The notes beneath the pieces are model-generated. The model searched no databases. It worked only from the letters and a program-made list of their open reading frames with translations, and had not been told where the DNA came from. From Bacillota bacterium (GTDB taxonomy: Bacteria; Bacillota; Clostridia; Christensenellales; SZUA-584), in the NCBI GenBank assembly GCA_023416745.1, contig JAEZHF010000003.1, forward strand, positions 10,951 to 74,950: a stretch of DNA of 64,000 bases, in the 5' to 3' direction. Below, piece after piece: positions 61,032-64,000 of the stretch. The stretch's first letter is position 1, and each line of letters starts with the position of its first letter. A program made the position numbers and the translations under genes.

Positions 61032-62807
61032 TTAATACTTTCCGAATTCACTGTCGCATAATATGCCAGAGGCAGACCTTTTCACCGTTGCGCCGATGCT
61101 CCTTCGGACGTCTTTAGCGACAGGCAGGCATGCGGCTTCCCGGAGTTGGAAACGGCCCACCTGATTTTTTAATTGCTCCGCCTGTCCGGAGATCTCCTCG
61201 CTCGCGGCGGCCGCTTCCTCCGCGGTCGCCGAGTTTGTCTGCACAATCTGTGATACCTGCTCGATCCCTTTGTTCACCTGAGTTATTGCTGTGGCTTGAG
61301 CGTTGGAGGATACCGCGATATCGTCCACCAGCTGGGCCGCTTTCTCAACGGTACCCACGATACCGGTAAGCTCCGCCGCTGTGTCGTTGGCAATCTTTGT
61401 TCCTGCTTCAGCTTTTGAAATGGAACCTTCTATGAGCGCAGCGGTCTCCTTAGCCGCCTTCGCACTGCGCTGCGCCAGATTTCTCACTTCATCTGCAACC
61501 ACCGCGAATCCTTTGCCGTGTGCACCGGCGCGCGCGGCCTCCACCGCGGCATTCAGCGCCAGAATGTTGGTTTGAAACGCTATGTCATCAATCGCTTTAA
61601 TGATCTTCGATATGTTCGCGGACGATTCGTTGATTTCATATATGGCCTGCTGCAGGTGCTGCATCCGCTCGCTGCCGCGCACAGCATTCTCCTTTGCGGT
61701 TGCCGACAGTGTGCTGGCCTCATTGGCTTTCAGCGCGTTATCTCTCGTTTGCGATGCGATATCCGCCACTGAAGCTGTGAGCTCTTCCACTGCGCTGGCC
61801 TGCTGCGTGGCACCGTTTGATATCGCCTGACTGCCTTCGGATAATTGCCGCGTTCCTGTCGCCACCTGTTCCGATGCGGTGTTGATATCCGAAAGTATTC
61901 CGTTTAACGAATTGGCGATGTTGTTGATGGAGGTTTTCAGTTCAATGAAATCGCCCCTGTATTCGGAATCGATCAATACGCGCAGATTACCTTCCGACAT
62001 CTTTGCCAGAACGTGCGAAATCTCAAGTATGTATCTTCTGATACTTTCCATGCTTTGCTGCAATTTGTCTTTGATGTTTGCAAATAGCTCATAGGCTTCC
62101 CGCGTATCGTCATCAGGGGGCGACACCTCAATGCTGCAGGACAGCTCGCCCGATGCAAGCTTCTCAAGGCAGCCCAGCAGTTTTTTGACTTCAGCCTTTT
62201 GGTAATCGGCCAGCTTGGCCTGTTTGACGCTTGCCACTTGCAGCTGATCAAAGAGCGCCTGAACGTCCGATTTGCTCTTTTCCATATTTGAAAGTATGTT
62301 GCTGCCCCACTTTGTCAGAAAAAACAGCGCGATTATCTGACCGTTCAGCATGAAAAACACGGAAAGAAAAAATGGAAATGTGTTCTCGGTACCCAGAAAA
62401 TTATCTCTGGCCAGCACAAACAATGCAATGATCATGACATTGACGATGCCTCCGTAAACCAACAGAAGCTTTGGGTTGAAATACAGCGCGATTATCGCAG
62501 TTGCTATACACAGCATATAGTGCCTGTCCAGCGAAAACGGGTTCGTATACATAACAACGCATACCGCTATTGTAGGTATCAGGCCAAACAGCAGTGATTT
62601 GACAAATCGGCGGAGCTTTAAAAAATAAATCACCGTGGCCAGGGCTCCAACGGGAAGTGCTTGAGCCATCACCGCAATCCCCCGGCCTGCGCCTTTCAGG
62701 AATGCCTGCTCGATGATTATCGCAATCATGACCAAGATAATGATTAAACTGACCTTGTCAGCCCTCTTCAAATCGTAAGTCACTTTTTTTGTATCCTGTT
62801 TGATCAT
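61032..62807 (-). CDS. Methyl-accepting chemotaxis protein
   Basis: A 591-residue receptor. Residues about 20-180 hold six membrane segments without a large outside sensor domain, so it may sense membrane-linked or inner signals. A linker with a HAMP-like part (SEGNLRVLIDSEYRGDFIEL) leads to the signalling domain. The highly conserved hairpin tip is present as EAARAGAHGKGFAVVADEVR near residue 450. Methylation regions flank it. No che genes are adjacent. GGAGGGGAAGG precedes the ATG. Confidence 0.92.
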   Translation of the reverse strand: MIKQDTKKVTYDLKRADKVSLIIILVMIAIIIEQAFLKGAGRGIAVMAQALPVGALATVIYFLKLRRFVKSLLFGLIPTIAVCVVMYTNPFSLDRHYMLCIATAIIALYFNPKLLLVYGGIVNVMIIALFVLARDNFLGTENTFPFFLSVFFMLNGQIIALFFLTKWGSNILSNMEKSKSDVQALFDQLQVASVKQAKLADYQKAEVKKLLGCLEKLASGELSCSIEVSPPDDDTREAYELFANIKDKLQQSMESIRRYILEISHVLAKMSEGNLRVLIDSEYRGDFIELKTSINNIANSLNGILSDINTASEQVATGTRQLSEGSQAISNGATQQASAVEELTASVADIASQTRDNALKANEASTLSATAKENAVRGSERMQHLQQAIYEINESSANISKIIKAIDDIAFQTNILALNAAVEAARAGAHGKGFAVVADEVRNLAQRSAKAAKETAALIEGSISKAEAGTKIANDTAAELTGIVGTVEKAAQLVDDIAVSSNAQATAITQVNKGIEQVSQIVQTNSATAEEAAAASEEISGQAEQLKNQVGRFQLREAACLPVAKDVRRSIGATVKRSASGILCDSEFGKY

Positions 62808-62954
62808 GGTTAGCCCTTCCCCTCCGTTTTATACGTATAACTGAATTATCGTGATTGAAATGCTTTGGCTTTACGTCTTATCATAAGTTTTGATTGTTAT
62901 ATATTAACATATTTTTGATACTGGTAATCGTTTTGCCGATGTATCAATCGTGCG

Positions 62955-62999
62955 CGTGGCACTGTACGCAAATTGTGATATAATCCGGTAAACGACACG
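62955..62999 (+). promoter_or_regulatory. Promoter region of the acetyltransferase gene
   Basis: GTGGCA (62956-62961), a 17-base spacer and TATAAT (62979-62984), 35 bases before the ATG. A diverged copy of the same 45 bases lies at 60836-60880. Confidence 0.6.
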
Positions 63000-63019
63000 C
63001 AAAAGGAAGGTGACGGTTC

Positions 63020-63454
63020 ATGATACGCGAAGCGACTGAGGCTGACCTGCATGGCCTGCTGGCGTTGTACACGCAGCTGCACGGCAATACCCTGCCGGAG
63101 GACAGCCCCGCTCTGCGCGCCTTGTGGCGGCGCATGCTGGACGATCCCGGCCACCACATCGTCGTCGCAGAGTTTTGCGCCGAGATCGTGTCGTCCTGCG
63201 TCGTCATCGTCATCCCCAACCTGACGCACGTCCAGCGGCCCTACGCGCTGGTGGAGAACGTGGTGACGCACGCGGCGCACCGCCGAAAGGGTCTGGCCTC
63301 GGCGTGTCTTGATCATGCCCGCGAAATCGCGATTCGGGAAAACTGCTACAAGATCATGCTGCTGACGGGCTCCAAGGAGGACGGCACACTGGGCTTCTAC
63401 GAGCGGGCGGGCTACAACCGCCGGGACAAAACTGCGTTCATACAGTGGCTCTAA
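63020..63454 (+). CDS. GNAT family N-acetyltransferase
   Basis: A 144-residue acetyl-CoA-dependent acetyltransferase. The fold is seen in MIREATEADLHGLLALYTQL, the strand pair around VVAEFCAEIVSSCVVIVIPN, the acetyl-CoA loop AHRRKGLASACLD and the final GFYERAGYNRRDKTAF. The substrate is unknown. GGAAGGTG precedes the ATG. Confidence 0.92.
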   Translation: MIREATEADLHGLLALYTQLHGNTLPEDSPALRALWRRMLDDPGHHIVVAEFCAEIVSSCVVIVIPNLTHVQRPYALVENVVTHAAHRRKGLASACLDHAREIAIRENCYKIMLLTGSKEDGTLGFYERAGYNRRDKTAFIQWL

Positions 63455-63479
63455 CCGCCCGCCTGCAATATCCGCGTAC

Positions 63480-63502
63480 GGCGCACAAGATGCGCCTTCT
63501 TT
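63480..63502 (+). terminator. Intrinsic terminator
   Basis: GGCGCA pairs with TGCGCC, followed by TTCTTT, 26 bases past the acetyltransferase stop. Confidence 0.65.
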
Positions 63503-63513
63503 ACTCCGGGACA

Positions 63514-63547
63514 TGAAAAGCCGCAGCACGATATACGCCCGCGGCTC
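63514..63547 (-). terminator. Intrinsic terminator
   Basis: On the minus strand AGCCGC and GCGGCT enclose a loop with further pairing and are followed by TTTTC, 26 bases past the stop of the oxidoreductase fragment. Confidence 0.55.
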
Positions 63548-63572
63548 TAAACTTGTTTTTTGTATGTGACGC

Positions 63573-64000
63573 TTAACAACAGTCGTATTCAACGCCCCAC
63601 ATGCGCAGCAGCTTCTCCATCGTTTGGGCGATCTTTATCGACTCGTCCAGCGGTATCTCGGGTGCTTCCTTCAGCCCCTCCGCCACATACCGCTGCACCG
63701 CGGCGGCCTCATACTGGAAACCGGTGGACGGGTACGGCATGTCGAACAGCTCAGCATTGCCCGGACCTGCCAGCAGATCCGCTTCGGGGAACCGCAGCGC
63801 CGCACGACTGGCATGCCACCAGGGGTCTCCCCCCTCGCCCAGCACCACACAGCCCTCGCTGCCGGTGATCACCACGCGGTTGTCCAGCCACGCGGCGATG
63901 CCGCTGCCCATCGCCGCGATCCGGCCGTCCGGATACTGCAGCGTAAAGCTGTTCACCTCGTCGATGCCTTCGTTGATGATCGCCGCGCCGGATGCGGTCG
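63573..64000 (-). CDS. C-terminal part of a Gfo/Idh/MocA-type oxidoreductase (cut by window end)
   Basis: The frame is open to the right edge and gives 142 residues. The pattern GAAIINEGIDEVNSFTLQYPDG, then ITGSEGCVVLGEG, PYPSTGFQYEAAAVQRYVAEGL and the final IKIAQTMEKLLRMWGVEYDC is that of the C-terminal domain of Gfo/Idh/MocA dehydrogenases, which act on sugars or cyclitols with NAD(P). The nucleotide-binding part lies outside the window. Confidence 0.8.
   Translation of the reverse strand, partial: TASGAAIINEGIDEVNSFTLQYPDGRIAAMGSGIAAWLDNRVVITGSEGCVVLGEGGDPWWHASRAALRFPEADLLAGPGNAELFDMPYPSTGFQYEAAAVQRYVAEGLKEAPEIPLDESIKIAQTMEKLLRMWGVEYDCC

Overview
The window looks like a chromosomal segment of a Gram-positive anaerobe of the class Clostridia (Bacillota) with fairly high GC. 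The basis is the gene content: a sortase with LPGTG wall proteins, a CD1871A-type CXXC protein between a TlpA-like lipoprotein and a polyferredoxin, a PadR-DUF2812 pair, a cblT-cblS pair under a cobalamin riboswitch, a DUF1836 protein and many lipoproteins. Promoters fit TTGACA-17-TATAAT and starts have strong AGGAGG-type ribosome sites. No tRNA, rRNA, CRISPR array, transposase or integrase was seen. Species cannot be named from the sequence.

Left part (1-9.5 kb): a patchy, partly AT-rich region with a partial gene, small membrane proteins, a ZIP metal transporter, an aldo/keto reductase, an omega-like RNA polymerase subunit, a DUF1836 regulator and a DUF134 protein. Two extra genes here, a frameshifted lipoprotein (2930-4005) and an AT-rich nuclease-helicase (7172-9130), each sit directly behind a host gene and are followed by a second, decayed copy of that host gene's 3' end.

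9.5-20.5 kb: two-domain VOC protein and methyltransferase; cobalamin riboswitch with a long inserted stem controlling cblT-cblS (alpha-ribazole salvage); HDOD protein; hydrolase-DUF1385 pair; a single-chain type IIG restriction-modification enzyme whose recognition region is AT-rich unlike its flanks; a double MerR regulator followed by an MFS efflux pump.

20.7-37.5 kb: PAS histidine kinase with a Cys/His-rich partner, MFS carrier, PnuC, DEAD-box helicase, SDR oxidoreductase, Ntn hydrolase, and a run of membrane proteins, lipoproteins, a YmaF protein, an AraC/GyrI regulator and a small ferritin.

37.6-52 kb: cell-surface region. A TPR-glycosyltransferase-methyltransferase fusion diverges from a small DUF6385-like protein and a GT2-TPR glycosyltransferase; then a TlpA/CD1871A/polyferredoxin redox operon, an acetate transporter, and a three-gene set of two LPGTG proteins plus their probable sortase.

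52-64 kb: ThpR ligase/phosphodiesterase, an overlapping three-gene operon of unknown role, tandem QDQEQ-repeat proteins with matching leaders, a PadR-DUF2812 operon with an inverted-repeat operator array, pirin, a membrane protein set that seems frameshifted, a chemotaxis receptor, a GNAT acetyltransferase and a truncated Gfo/Idh/MocA oxidoreductase.
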